Shown: positions 28,533 to 36,871 of the stretch, piece by piece
How the letters are laid out: each line of letters starts with the position of its first letter
Numbering within the stretch: position 1 is the stretch's first letter
Assembly: GCA_030427205.1 (NCBI GenBank)
Contig: JAUHXC010000006.1
Location: 186,001-250,000, forward strand
From: a bacterium
GTDB taxonomy: Bacteria; Myxococcota_A; Bradymonadia; UBA7976; UBA1532
Direction: 5' to 3'
Length of the DNA: 64,000 nucleotides
Notes under the pieces: model-generated
The model's database searches: none
Seen by the model: the letters and a program-made list of their open reading frames with translations, nothing else
What the model was told of the DNA's origin: nothing
Program-made: the position numbers and the translations under genes

Positions 28533-29416
28533 ACTGGCTCAACTACCACCACCTGCGCTGCTTCGTCGCGGTGGTCGACGAGGGCGGGGTCGCGCCGGCG
28601 GCCCGGCGGCTGGCGGTGACCCACCCCACCATCAGCGAGCAGCTGCGCAAGCTCGAGGCCCACCTCGAGCTCGACCTCTTCGATCGGCGCGGGCGTCGGC
28701 TGCGCCTGACCGAAGACGGGCACATGGTCTACCGCCACGCGCGGCAGGTGTTCGGCGCCGGCACCGCGCTGCTCTCGGCGGTGGAGGCGCGGCGCTCGGG
28801 GCGGGTGGTGCTCGGCCGCATCGGCATCGACAGCGTGCTGCCCAAGCTCTCGGTGCGGCGGCTGCTGTCGGTCATCTTCGACCGGCTGGGCACCGGATTG
28901 CGGCTGCGCTGCATCGAGAATCAGCGCGAGCCGCTCGTCGCGGCCCTCGACGCGCGGCAGCTCGACCTGGTGCTGTCCGACGCCCCGGCCCGCGCCTTCG
29001 GCTCGTCGGCGGTGGCGTCGGTGCGCATCGAGTCGGGTCACCTCGCGCTCTTCGCCGCGCCGGCGATCGCCGAGGCGCTCGACGGTGAGTTTCCGGCCTG
29101 CCTGCATCGGGCGCCGTTCCTGCTCTCGATGCCCGACAGCCGTCGGCGGCGTGACCTGGAGCGCTGGATGAGCCAGCACGGCATCGAGCCGCGGGTGGTC
29201 GCCGAGGTCGAGGACAGCGGGCTCATCAAGGCGCTCGGCCAGGACGGGCGGGGTATCTTCGCGATGCCGGCCGATCTGGCCGACGACATCTGCGCGACCT
29301 ACGGGGTGCGGGTCGTCGGCCGCATCGTCGACCTCGACGAGCGCATGTTCGCCATCCATCCGCGGGCGTCGACCCACCCGATCGTCAACGCGCTCATCGG
29401 TCGCGCGGGCGATTGA
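28526..29416 (+). CDS. LysR-family transcriptional regulator (NhaR-like)
   Basis: 296 aa from ATG 28526. Winged HTH in the first 65 residues (LNYHHLRCFVAVVDEGGVAP; RRLAVTHPTISEQLRKLEAH; LFDRRGRRLRLTEDGHMVY), the LNYHHL start being typical of NhaR. The co-inducer domain follows (from ~90). Divergent to icd, so it most likely regulates icd and itself; NhaR relatives sense ions, but the ligand here is unknown. The frame upstream to 28463 is not needed: the 12-bp inverted repeat covers ATG 28526. Confidence 0.88.
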   Translation: MMDWLNYHHLRCFVAVVDEGGVAPAARRLAVTHPTISEQLRKLEAHLELDLFDRRGRRLRLTEDGHMVYRHARQVFGAGTALLSAVEARRSGRVVLGRIGIDSVLPKLSVRRLLSVIFDRLGTGLRLRCIENQREPLVAALDARQLDLVLSDAPARAFGSSAVASVRIESGHLALFAAPAIAEALDGEFPACLHRAPFLLSMPDSRRRRDLERWMSQHGIEPRVVAEVEDSGLIKALGQDGRGIFAMPADLADDICATYGVRVVGRIVDLDERMFAIHPRASTHPIVNALIGRAGD

Positions 29417-29480
29417 GGGGCGCGGCTGCCGGGGTCGGGTCCGATGGTGTATACCCTTGGGCGCAGCAGCCGGAGGGACC

Positions 29481-30227
29481 ATGCAAGACTTCGCCGCCGT
29501 ATGCCGGGCCCGCTTCCCGGGGTCGATCTCCGACGAGCGCTTCGTGCGGGCGTCGACCGCCGCCGCGGCGAAGCTGGGCTTCGAGCCGGCGGCGACGATC
29601 GCGTGCGTGGGGCTCTGCCGCGACGAGCTGACCCGCGACCTGCGCGATCGCATCCAGCGCACATGGGGCGAGGCGTTCGACTTCTCCGGGCTCGCCGGCA
29701 TGCTGTTCCTCGGTCGCACCGGCTTCATGGCGGCCCACGCCCACGCGCCGGTCGTCGGCGGCCGCGAGCGCTACGCGTACTTCGCCCTGCCGCACATCGC
29801 CATCGACGCCGACGGCATCATCGGCCGCTGCACCCGCACCGGCCGCCCGGGGCCGTCGACCGCTTGCGGCGCGCTGGCGGCCTTCCTCGTCGAGCTGAGC
29901 GGCAACCGGCTGCGGTTGACGACCGATCCGCTGGATCTGGAGCAGACGCGCCTTCAGCAGCGGCTCGCCGAGGTCCTGTCGCACGGGCAGACCCCGACGC
30001 TGGCCGAGGCCACCGAGTGCGCCGAGCGGCTCATCCGCGACGATCTGCAGCGGATGATCGAGCTGACCCTCGATCCGGGCGTCGCCGACTGCGTCGCCTT
30101 CACCGGCATCCAGATCCACGGCCCCGACGGGGGGTACGTGCGGCCGGGCGCCTGCTGGGCGGTCATCGAGGGCGAGACGCGCCCGTTCGATCTGGCCGAT
30201 TGGGTGGGGCCGTCGGCGTTGGCCTGA
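29481..30227 (+). CDS. LCIB-type (theta-class) carbonic anhydrase candidate
   Basis: 248 aa from ATG 29481, preceded by GGAGGGACC. The block C46-R-D-E in GLCRDELTRDL, LAGMLFLGRTGFMAAHAHAP (70-90), RERYAYFALPHIAID (H105) and GRPGPSTACGAL (C129) follows the conserved pattern of algal LCIB/LCIC proteins, in which Cys-His-Cys bind zinc and an Asp/Arg pair assists catalysis. The C-terminal third (TECAERLIRDDLQRMI) is helical with no known motif. Expected reaction: CO2/bicarbonate interconversion in the cytoplasm. It stands alone between the LysR gene and a convergent lipoprotein gene. The identification rests on motif memory, and activity varies in this family. Confidence 0.65.
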   Translation: MQDFAAVCRARFPGSISDERFVRASTAAAAKLGFEPAATIACVGLCRDELTRDLRDRIQRTWGEAFDFSGLAGMLFLGRTGFMAAHAHAPVVGGRERYAYFALPHIAIDADGIIGRCTRTGRPGPSTACGALAAFLVELSGNRLRLTTDPLDLEQTRLQQRLAEVLSHGQTPTLAEATECAERLIRDDLQRMIELTLDPGVADCVAFTGIQIHGPDGGYVRPGACWAVIEGETRPFDLADWVGPSALA

Positions 30228-30241
30228 GCCGACCGAGGCGG

Positions 30242-32680
30242 TCAGCCGCCCTCGACCGTGGGGATGCCGTCGGCGTCGTCGAGCAGGCCTTCGAAGAACC
30301 GCTCGAGATCGGCGCCGGTCGTCGGGTGGTCGAAGAGCACCCGGTGGCCGTCGCTGTCCGCCGCGGGGGCGTACTGCTTGAGCACCTGGGTCCAGTCGGC
30401 GCCGCCGATGCGCACGTTGCCCCGCACCGCGGCGAGCGGGTCGCCGGCGTCGTCGGTCGCCCGGGAGACGGCGGTCAGCTCGACCGGGCCCTCACCGACC
30501 TGCGACAGCCGCATCGCCAGCGCGAGGTGGTTCATCGTCGACGGCGGCGTGATCGGGTCGTCGGCCCCGTAGACGAAGAGCAGGTGCTTGCCGCTGACGT
30601 CGGCCGGCGGGCGCCGCAGCAGCAGGCCGTAGTGCACCGGATCCCGCGGGTCGAGCCAGCTCTGCATCAGGTGCAGCGCCGGGTGCATGCCGTTGAAGCC
30701 GCGCTCGGCGAAGGCTTCGAGCAGCTCGGCCCGCAGGTTGCGCGGCGCGCTGCGCTTGTTGAGCCAGTCGACCAGATCGCCGCCGACGCCGGCGAGCACC
30801 GCCGCCTCGATCGCTGGCTCGTAGGCCAGGAAAGGCACCCCGAACGCGCCGCCGCGGCCGTGGCCGACGAAGGCCAGCCGCTCGGTCGACAGCGCGCCGC
30901 CGCCGGGCAGGTCGACGCCCGCCTCGATCAGCCGCACCAGCGCAAAGAGATCGGCGGCGCCCTGCACCGCCTGGTCGCGCATCAACCCCGGGCGCGCCGG
31001 CTCGTCGAGCAGCGCGGCCACCGTCGCGGCGTCGGGCAGGCCTGCGCCGCCGTGGCGCGCGCCCTGCAGCACGCCGTCGTAGGACAGCGTCGCCCAGCCG
31101 ACCGACGCCAGCCGCCCGGCGAGCCCGCTGTCGACGGCGGTGCGCGCCTCGCCGCCCAGGTCGTGGGCGAAGAGGGCCACCGGCCAGCCGCCGGCCGGCG
31201 CATCACCCGCGGGCGTGGTCAGGACCGCGCAGACCTCTTCGGTGCGCAGCACCCGCGGCAGGCCGTCCTGGTAGAGGGCGTCGCCGCCCCAGTCGGCATA
31301 GGGCGGCACCCCCTGCAGCAGCCCGGGCAGGCTCAGGCGGGCGTGGTATTCCCGGGTCTCGCCGCCGGCGGTCGGGCAGCTGCGCTCGGCGCAGGGCGAG
31401 GGCCCGCCGTCGCAGGCCACCGCGTCGGCGATCATCGGCGAGGGCGCGGCGCGCACCGCCTCGCGCACGGTGGCCAGCCGCTGCCGCGGATCGCCCACCG
31501 TGAAGACCGCCGCGCCGATGATGTCTTCGGCCGGGATGTCGCTCTCGGCGAGCCAGTCGCGCAGCGGCGCATAGCGCTGCCAGCCGGCGAGCAGCGCCGG
31601 GTGCAGCGGCGGCACGCCGCCCATCAGCGCCGCGAGGTCGGCCGAGGGTTCGAGCGGCACGCCGTTGTTGTCGGTCAGCCCGCGGCGGAAGATCACCGCG
31701 TAGGTATTGCCGTAGTTGAGCGGCGTGCCCTCGCTGGGGCGGATGCCCAGCCAGTTGTTGCAGATGTACCGATCGCGCCCGCCGGTGGCGTAGAAGCGCG
31801 AGCGCGGCGAGCGGCCGCGGGTCTCGCCGTCGGGGGTGACGTCGACGAAGAGGAAGTTGGGGGTCTCGCCGCCGAAGTCGAGGGTGCCGAAGTCGACCGC
31901 GCCGCTGAAGCGGAAGATGACCGCGTTATTGGGCCCGAAGGTGGCGCCCTCTTCGCGCACCGCCGAGAGGTAGCGCCCCAGCATCTCGCCGGGCTGCGGC
32001 TGCACGTCGGCCCCGGGGAAGCCGGCGAGGTCGAGGCCGCCGGCGCGGGCGCGGATGTCGTTGGGGTAGGGCAGGGTGTAGAACATCGGCGGCACCTCGC
32101 CCCGGGGCACCTCGAAGAGCACCTGCGGCGTCGCCAGCTCGCTGTCGGTGCAGGCCACGCCGCTCCAGCGCGGGCTCTCGGCGCAGGTGCTCTCGGGGCC
32201 GCAGACCAGCGCGAAGCCACACTCGCCGTCGGTCGCGCAGGCGTCGCCGAGCGCGCCGGTGCCCGGGGCGCCGGGCGTGGCGCAGTTGCCGTCGCTGGCG
32301 CAGACGAGCCCCGACTCGCAGGCCCGATCGGACAGGCAGCGCTCGCCCTCGGGGCTGAGGCTGACGGTGCCGCAGCGGCCGTTGCCGCTGCACAAGAGCC
32401 CGAAGCGGCACTCGTCGTCGGCGACGCAGGCTTCGCCCAGCTCGGTGGTGCCCGGATCGCCGACGCCCTGACAGGTGCCGTCCTGGGCGCAGACCAGCCC
32501 CGGACCGCAGCTGATGTCGGCCTCGCAGGCGTCGTTGCGCTTGCCGGCGAGGGCTTCGTTGTCGCGGATCGGCGCGCAGCCGGTCGCGAGCAGCAGCAGC
32601 GCGAGCAGACCGGCGACGGCCGCGCACACGGTCAAGGAGCCGGCTGCGCGCGGGCGGGAACGATGGTCGAGGGGTGACAT
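30242..32680 (-). CDS. Lipoprotein with Cys-rich repeats and alpha/beta-hydrolase-like domain lacking the nucleophile
   Basis: 812 aa from ATG 32680 (GGAG upstream); the frame open to 33094 has no signal. Lipobox LATGC35. Residues ~40-165 hold four Cys-rich modules of the form GxxCxxDxxCxxGLxCxxxGxC (ACVADDECRFGLLCSGNGRC). Residues ~200-810 look like an alpha/beta hydrolase: VALFAHDLGGEA, nucleophile elbow VGHGRGGAFG where a Ser is expected in GHSxGG, acid loop VYGADDPITPP and a late His (DSDGHRVLF). The missing Ser suggests a non-catalytic binding protein on the outer membrane. Substrate unknown. Confidence 0.7.
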   Translation of the reverse strand: MSPLDHRSRPRAAGSLTVCAAVAGLLALLLLATGCAPIRDNEALAGKRNDACEADISCGPGLVCAQDGTCQGVGDPGTTELGEACVADDECRFGLLCSGNGRCGTVSLSPEGERCLSDRACESGLVCASDGNCATPGAPGTGALGDACATDGECGFALVCGPESTCAESPRWSGVACTDSELATPQVLFEVPRGEVPPMFYTLPYPNDIRARAGGLDLAGFPGADVQPQPGEMLGRYLSAVREEGATFGPNNAVIFRFSGAVDFGTLDFGGETPNFLFVDVTPDGETRGRSPRSRFYATGGRDRYICNNWLGIRPSEGTPLNYGNTYAVIFRRGLTDNNGVPLEPSADLAALMGGVPPLHPALLAGWQRYAPLRDWLAESDIPAEDIIGAAVFTVGDPRQRLATVREAVRAAPSPMIADAVACDGGPSPCAERSCPTAGGETREYHARLSLPGLLQGVPPYADWGGDALYQDGLPRVLRTEEVCAVLTTPAGDAPAGGWPVALFAHDLGGEARTAVDSGLAGRLASVGWATLSYDGVLQGARHGGAGLPDAATVAALLDEPARPGLMRDQAVQGAADLFALVRLIEAGVDLPGGGALSTERLAFVGHGRGGAFGVPFLAYEPAIEAAVLAGVGGDLVDWLNKRSAPRNLRAELLEAFAERGFNGMHPALHLMQSWLDPRDPVHYGLLLRRPPADVSGKHLLFVYGADDPITPPSTMNHLALAMRLSQVGEGPVELTAVSRATDDAGDPLAAVRGNVRIGGADWTQVLKQYAPAADSDGHRVLFDHPTTGADLERFFEGLLDDADGIPTVEGG

Positions 32681-33044
32681 GGAGCGGATCTCCAGGGGCG
32701 ACGGGGCGAGGGCGAAGGGGGTCAATCTACACCGAGCCGATGATGCGTTCGACCCCCGCCGACATTTGTCCCGCCGCGGCGGGCTCGACGGTGGTCGGGG
32801 GCCCGTCAATCGGTTGGCGGGCGCCGTCAACGGGCTGGCCGCCGCCAGGGGGGGCCAACGGGCCAGATCATTGCGCAGAGAAGAGTTATCCGGCCGGTTG
32901 GCCTCCAGAGGCCCCCAGATGCCCCCAGAGGGCCGCGGGGCGGGGGGTCGGCACATTGGTCTGGGGTTTGCTGAGAGGGCCCTGCGGTGGCCGCAGCGGT
33001 CACCGGCCGCCGCCTTCGAGAGCCGCCAGCCCCTGGAGCCGCCC
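32681..33044. other. 364-bp divergent intergenic region
   Basis: Lies between the divergent lipoprotein (minus) and the 33045 gene (plus). Contains repeated short words GTCAAYCGGKTGGC (two copies near 32806 and 32827) and GGCCYCCAGA/GCCCCCAGA (32903-32930). A low-GC patch GATCATTGCGCAGAGAAGAGTTATC (32867-32891) could be a promoter; no -35/-10 pair could be assigned. No gene seen. Confidence 0.4.
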
Positions 33045-34154
33045 ATGTTCGCCGGATCCCATCGCCTGCGCCCCGCCGAGCCCCTCGAGCCCATCGCCGA
33101 CGCGTTCGCCGACGCTTTGATCCACGCCGGCGATCCGGCGGCGGCGAGCGAGGCGATGGCGCTGGCCGGGCGGCACGTGACCGGGCCCGACTTCGCGCTG
33201 CGCCGCGGCGAGCGGGCCCTCGCCCGGGGCGATGCGGCCGCCGCGCTGGCGGCGATGATCCCCGCGTGGGAGGCGGGCTGGGACGTGCCGGCTCTCGAGG
33301 CCCGGCTGGCGTTGACGTCGCTCGCGCTCGGGCTCTACGACGTCGCCGGCACCCTCACCGACGAGGCGCCGACCCTCGAGCATCGGCTGGTGCGCTGGCT
33401 GCTCGACACCTGGGAGGGCGACGCGGCCGCGCCGCTCGATCTGACGCGGGCCGAGGTGGCCTGGGGGTTGCGGGCGATGCTGCAGCAGCTGGTGCGCTGC
33501 GGGCGGGACGATCTGGCGGCCCGCGGCTGGCTCGCCGCCCACGAGGTCTGTCCGGCGGCGGCGGCCCGGCTGGGGCCACCGCCGAGCGCGCCGCCCGAGG
33601 CTCAGCCTTTCAGCCCGCCGCTCGATGGCCGGGCGGCCTTCAAGGCGCAGTGGCGCGGCCCGGCGGCGGACGCGGTCTTCTCGTGGGCCTGGAGCGCGGG
33701 GCGCCAGGTGCTGCGCGGCGAGCGCACGCTCTTGCTGGCCCCCGATCCGGCGCCTCTGCGGGCGCTGGTGGCTCACGGGCGCACGGTCGTGGTCGGCGGT
33801 GAGCGCGGGGCGGCGGCGGATGTGATCGCCGATCCCGAGGCGTTGCCGGTCGCGCCGAGCCGCTGGCTGCACGTCGTCGCCGCGCTGTGGCTGGAGCAGA
33901 GCTTGTCGCCCCTGGCGGCGGTGCGCCAGATCGCCGGGGCCCTGACCCACGAGGGGCAGCTGCACCTGCTGTGCGCCGGCCCCCGCGGGGATTGGCCGAC
34001 GCCGATGCGGCTGTCGCCGGGCATGGTCGAGAAGGCCTGCGCCCGCGCCGGGCTCGACGTCCTGGGGGTCGCGGCCCGCGGGCCGGATGGCCGCCCGGTC
34101 GATCCGGCCGACGCGGCGGTGCTGTTGCTGCACGCCGAGCGGCGGGTGATCTGA
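33045..34154 (+). CDS. Hypothetical protein, TPR-like helices plus methyltransferase-like C-terminus
   Basis: 369 aa from ATG 33045 (GGAG upstream). Residues ~15-190 are helical repeats (DAFADALIHAGDPAAASEAM; LRRGERALARGDAAAALAAM). From ~215 the pattern LLLAPDPAPLRALVAHGRTV, ADVIADPEALPVAPSRWLHV, GALTHEGQLHLLCAG and MRLSPGMVEKACARAGLDVL resembles the second half of a class I SAM methyltransferase fold, but the glycine-rich SAM loop is not clear, so it may be degenerate. No neighbour tells its role. Family not recognised. Confidence 0.55.
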   Translation: MFAGSHRLRPAEPLEPIADAFADALIHAGDPAAASEAMALAGRHVTGPDFALRRGERALARGDAAAALAAMIPAWEAGWDVPALEARLALTSLALGLYDVAGTLTDEAPTLEHRLVRWLLDTWEGDAAAPLDLTRAEVAWGLRAMLQQLVRCGRDDLAARGWLAAHEVCPAAAARLGPPPSAPPEAQPFSPPLDGRAAFKAQWRGPAADAVFSWAWSAGRQVLRGERTLLLAPDPAPLRALVAHGRTVVVGGERGAAADVIADPEALPVAPSRWLHVVAALWLEQSLSPLAAVRQIAGALTHEGQLHLLCAGPRGDWPTPMRLSPGMVEKACARAGLDVLGVAARGPDGRPVDPADAAVLLLHAERRVI

Positions 34155-34228
34155 GCGCGGGCCGTTGGCGGGGGTCACTGCGCGCGGGTCGTTCGAGAGG
34201 GGCACTTCGCGGAGTTCGTTTCGAAATG

Positions 34229-34255
34229 AAAAACCCCGCGGTGTCGACCGCGGGG
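34229..34255 (-). terminator. Intrinsic terminator after tRNA-Arg
   Basis: On the minus strand: 9-bp stem CCCCGCGGT/ACCGCGGGG with a 4-nt loop (34234-34255), then TTTTTCATTT. It ends the tRNA-Arg transcript 6 bp after the tRNA. Confidence 0.85.
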
Positions 34256-34260
34256 TCTCG

Positions 34261-34334
34261 CGCACCAGGCAGGATTCGAACCTGCGACCTACGGCTCCGG
34301 AGGCCGGCGCTCTATCCAGCTGAGCTACTGGTGC
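34261..34334 (-). tRNA. tRNA-Arg (anticodon CCG)
   Basis: Full cloverleaf: acceptor GCACCAG/CTGGTGC, D-arm GCTC/GAGC, anticodon loop CTCCGGA (CCG, reads CGG), T-arm GCAGGTTCGAATCCTGC, discriminator G. The anticodon stem CCGGC/GCCGT has one C-U mismatch at its outer pair (27-43). CCA is not encoded and must be added post-transcriptionally. CGG is a common Arg codon in this GC-rich window. Confidence 0.95.
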
Positions 34335-34432
34335 ATGCTGGAACGGAGCGCAGTTCTACTCCCCACCCCACCCGAACGCAAGGACTTTCTGGGCCCCGCG
34401 GACGGGCTCGCGGATGGCGCAGCGGCGCGGTT

Positions 34433-34816
34433 TCAGCCCTTGAACGCGATGGCGTCGATCTCGACGCGCACGTCCTTGGGCAGCCGCGAGACCTCGACGC
34501 AGGCCCGGGCCGGCGGCGGATCGGGCATGTGCCGGGCGTAGACCTCGTTGACCGACCCGAAGTCGTTCATGTCGGCGAGGAAGATGGTGCAGCGCACGAG
34601 GTCGTCGGTGCTGCATCCGGCCGCGGCGAGCACCGCCTTCAAGTTGACGAGCACCTGCTCGGCCTGCTCGGCGGCGGTCTCGCCGACGAGCGCCCCCGAC
34701 TTCGGATCGAGCGGGATCTGCCCCGAACACCAGACGTGGCCGCCGGCGGCGATGGCCTGGCTGTAGGGGCCGATCGCGGCGGGCGCGTCGTCGCTGTGGA
34801 TGGCGATGCGCTTCAC
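34433..34816 (-). CDS. ridA: RidA family reactive imine deaminase
   Basis: 127 aa, standard length. Signature AAIGPYSQAIAAGGHVWCSG near the N-terminus, then CTIFLADMNDFGSVNEVYAR, ARACVEVSRLP (substrate-binding Arg) and VEIDAIAF (Glu). RidA hydrolyses reactive enamine/imine intermediates from PLP enzymes and works as a trimer. GTG start overlaps the hpf stop (GTGA), so the two are co-translated. Confidence 0.92.
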   Translation of the reverse strand: MKRIAIHSDDAPAAIGPYSQAIAAGGHVWCSGQIPLDPKSGALVGETAAEQAEQVLVNLKAVLAAAGCSTDDLVRCTIFLADMNDFGSVNEVYARHMPDPPPARACVEVSRLPKDVRVEIDAIAFKG

Positions 34817-35133
34817 GGGGCCTCGCCCCGAATCGTATCGCCGCGCAGCGCCTCGATCTTGTCGTGGGCCTTGCGCACCTGGCGCTCGATCTTGTGCATG
34901 GCCTCGTCGGAGGCCTTGAACAGGTCGTCGCTCTTGGTATTGGCCACGAACTCGTGCCCCGACACGTTGAAGTGGATCCCGCAGTTGTACTGGTTGTTCG
35001 CCGCTTCGCTGAACTTCACCCGGACGAAGAGGCTCTGACCGAACCGCTTCTCGAGCTTCTCGAGCTTGGTCTCGACCCTCTCCCTGAGCGCGTCGGAGAG
35101 GTTGACACCCTTGGCGGCGAATTCGATGTTCAT
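34813..35133 (-). CDS. hpf: Ribosome hibernation-promoting factor, short form
   Basis: 106 aa, short HPF/RaiA type without the long-HPF C-terminal dimerisation domain. Fold marks: NIEFAAKGVNLSDALRERVE, KLEKLEKRFGQSLFVRVKFS, FVANTKSDDLFKASDEAMHK and IERQVRKAHDKIEA. It binds the small subunit in stationary phase. ATG at 35133 has GGGAG upstream. Co-transcribed with ridA, and likely also with the outer-membrane protein gene 83 bp upstream. Confidence 0.88.
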   Translation of the reverse strand: MNIEFAAKGVNLSDALRERVETKLEKLEKRFGQSLFVRVKFSEAANNQYNCGIHFNVSGHEFVANTKSDDLFKASDEAMHKIERQVRKAHDKIEALRGDTIRGEAP

Positions 35134-35215
35134 CCGTTTCTCCCTGCGGCGCCGCTCCGGCGTGCGCCGCGCATCGTGGAGCCGCTGCGGGCTCCGGTTT
35201 CCCGGCTCTGGGGGA

Positions 35216-35812
35216 TCAGAACCAGATCCGCCCCCCGAGGCCGAGGTTGAACATGAGCACGGTGGTATCGGCCGGCAAGTCGCTGCCGCCGAAGAATGCG
35301 TCGATCTGGAGCTGGGCCTCGACCGCGAACCGGTCCTCGATGACCGGATAGAAGGCGCCGCCGCCCGCTTCGAGCCCGAATCGGGTGAAGGGGAAGACGA
35401 ACACCGGCACCCCCGCCGAGACGAAGCCGGTGATCTGGCCGAACGGCCGCAGCAGCTTGATCTGCGGGGTGAAGCCGATGCCGGGGGTGTCTTCGAGCTG
35501 GGCCACCGCGCCGAGGGTGTACTCGATGCTGGTGTCGCGGTCGAAGATGAAGCCGGCTTCGAGCTCGAGGTAGGTCGGGGTGCGGCCGACGGCGGTGCCG
35601 TCGTCGCCGGCGCCGAGCAGCACGCCGCTGCCGAGCGCGCCGTCGACGACGACGTCGAGGGATTGGGCCTCGGCGGCGCTCGGCGCGAGGATTGCAACGC
35701 AGCCGAGCCAGGCGCTCAACAGCGCGATTGCCGAGGGGAGACCGTGGGAATGGCAGCGTTCTTGTTTCAACGCGGCGAAAGAACCCCGTTCATCTGCGAC
35801 CGTGCACCGCAT
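35216..35812 (-). CDS. Probable outer-membrane beta-barrel protein
   Basis: 198 aa if the ATG at 35812 is used; the TTG at 35769 is an alternative because the signal peptide (LPSAIALLSAWLGCVAILAPSAAEAQ) begins after it, and neither has a good ribosome site. The mature part alternates short amphipathic strands (TYLELEAGFIFDRDTSIEYT; FGLEAGGGAFYPVIEDRFAV) and ends LGLGGRIWF with a terminal Phe, the usual BAM recognition signal. No family recognised. Head-to-head with the lipoprotein gene at 35909, where the two upstream regions overlap closely. Confidence 0.6.
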   Translation of the reverse strand: MRCTVADERGSFAALKQERCHSHGLPSAIALLSAWLGCVAILAPSAAEAQSLDVVVDGALGSGVLLGAGDDGTAVGRTPTYLELEAGFIFDRDTSIEYTLGAVAQLEDTPGIGFTPQIKLLRPFGQITGFVSAGVPVFVFPFTRFGLEAGGGAFYPVIEDRFAVEAQLQIDAFFGGSDLPADTTVLMFNLGLGGRIWF

Positions 35813-35908
35813 TCTACGATCGAGGCTAGCCTCGATCACGGCGATGCGGCAAGCCCCTCCCGATCGGCGCGGGTCGGTGGCCGGCCCGGCGGCGGTGGGA
35901 CCGCGGGG

Positions 35909-36862
35909 TTGATCGGCGGCGTGCTTCTGGCTGTCGCCCTGCTGACCGGCTGCACCGAGACCTGCCTGCTCAACGGCGAGTGCCCCGGCGAGACCGTCTG
36001 CCTGGAGGGGACCTGTCGGACCCCGTGCGTGCTCGATACGGCGTGCCCCGTCGAGCAGTTCTGCCTCGGTGGCGGCTGTCGGGCGCTCGAGCCGGGTGAG
36101 CGGGCCCCCTGCCGCGATGATGCCGGCTGCCTCGAGCCGGATATGCTGCTCGAAGCCGAGCCGGACGCCGCGCCCGATGCGCTGAGCGATCCGGACGGGG
36201 CGCCGGATGCGGCGCTGCTCGATCTCGCGGTGGATATGGGGTCGCCGCCGGACGGGGGCGCGATGGACGGCGCGGGCGCGGACGCGGCGCTGCTCGACGG
36301 GGCCGTGCTCGATGGCGCGGGCCCGGACGCGATGCTGCTCGATGGCGGCGGGCTCGACGGGGCTGTCTCGGACGCGACGCTGCTCGACGGCGGCACGGAT
36401 CTCGGCCCGCTGACCGATGGTTTCCTGGCCGACGGCGGCCTCGGCGTCGATCTGACCGGCCTCTACGCGGTCACGACGACGGTGATCGTGGCCACCGGCG
36501 GTGATCTGGCGGCGGAGGACGAGCTGCGCCACATCCATCGGCTGGACTGGCTGGGCGGCACCCGCCACCGGCTGGAGGTCTTCGCCACCGATGGGGCCTT
36601 CGAGCACGCCGCCGAGGTCGATCTGGCGTCGCCCGACGGGCCGGGCCGCTATCAGTACGAGTATCCGCTGGCGGTGCCGTCCCCCGAGGGCTGCGCCGGC
36701 ACCGAGCTGCGCTTTCAGCGGGGTCTGTTCGAGCCGTTCGAGCCGGGCTGGCGCCTGCTGGCCGGCGAGGAGCGCACGGTGCGTTTCGAAGGGGAGCAGT
36801 GCGGCGCGGACGGCTATCTGGTGCGGGTCGACATGGTCTGGACGCCGCTGCCGCCGCCGTGA
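35909..36862 (+). CDS. Lipoprotein with Cys-rich head and Asp-rich repeats
   Basis: 317 aa from TTG 35909; an ATG at 35750 is in frame but would overlap the divergent gene's start. MIGGVLLAVALLTGC gives a lipobox. A Cys-rich module (CLLNGECPGETVCLEGTC; CVLDTACPVEQFC) is followed by an acidic stretch of LLDGA/GPDA/LLDGG units (~85-175 of this form), then a globular C-terminal domain (LTGLYAVTTTVIVATGGDLA; LEVFATDGAFEHAAEVDL). Exported, outer-membrane anchored. No function assigned. Similar in build to the large lipoprotein at 22730-25294. Confidence 0.6.
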   Translation: MIGGVLLAVALLTGCTETCLLNGECPGETVCLEGTCRTPCVLDTACPVEQFCLGGGCRALEPGERAPCRDDAGCLEPDMLLEAEPDAAPDALSDPDGAPDAALLDLAVDMGSPPDGGAMDGAGADAALLDGAVLDGAGPDAMLLDGGGLDGAVSDATLLDGGTDLGPLTDGFLADGGLGVDLTGLYAVTTTVIVATGGDLAAEDELRHIHRLDWLGGTRHRLEVFATDGAFEHAAEVDLASPDGPGRYQYEYPLAVPSPEGCAGTELRFQRGLFEPFEPGWRLLAGEERTVRFEGEQCGADGYLVRVDMVWTPLPPP

Positions 36863-36871
36863 GCGGGCCCG

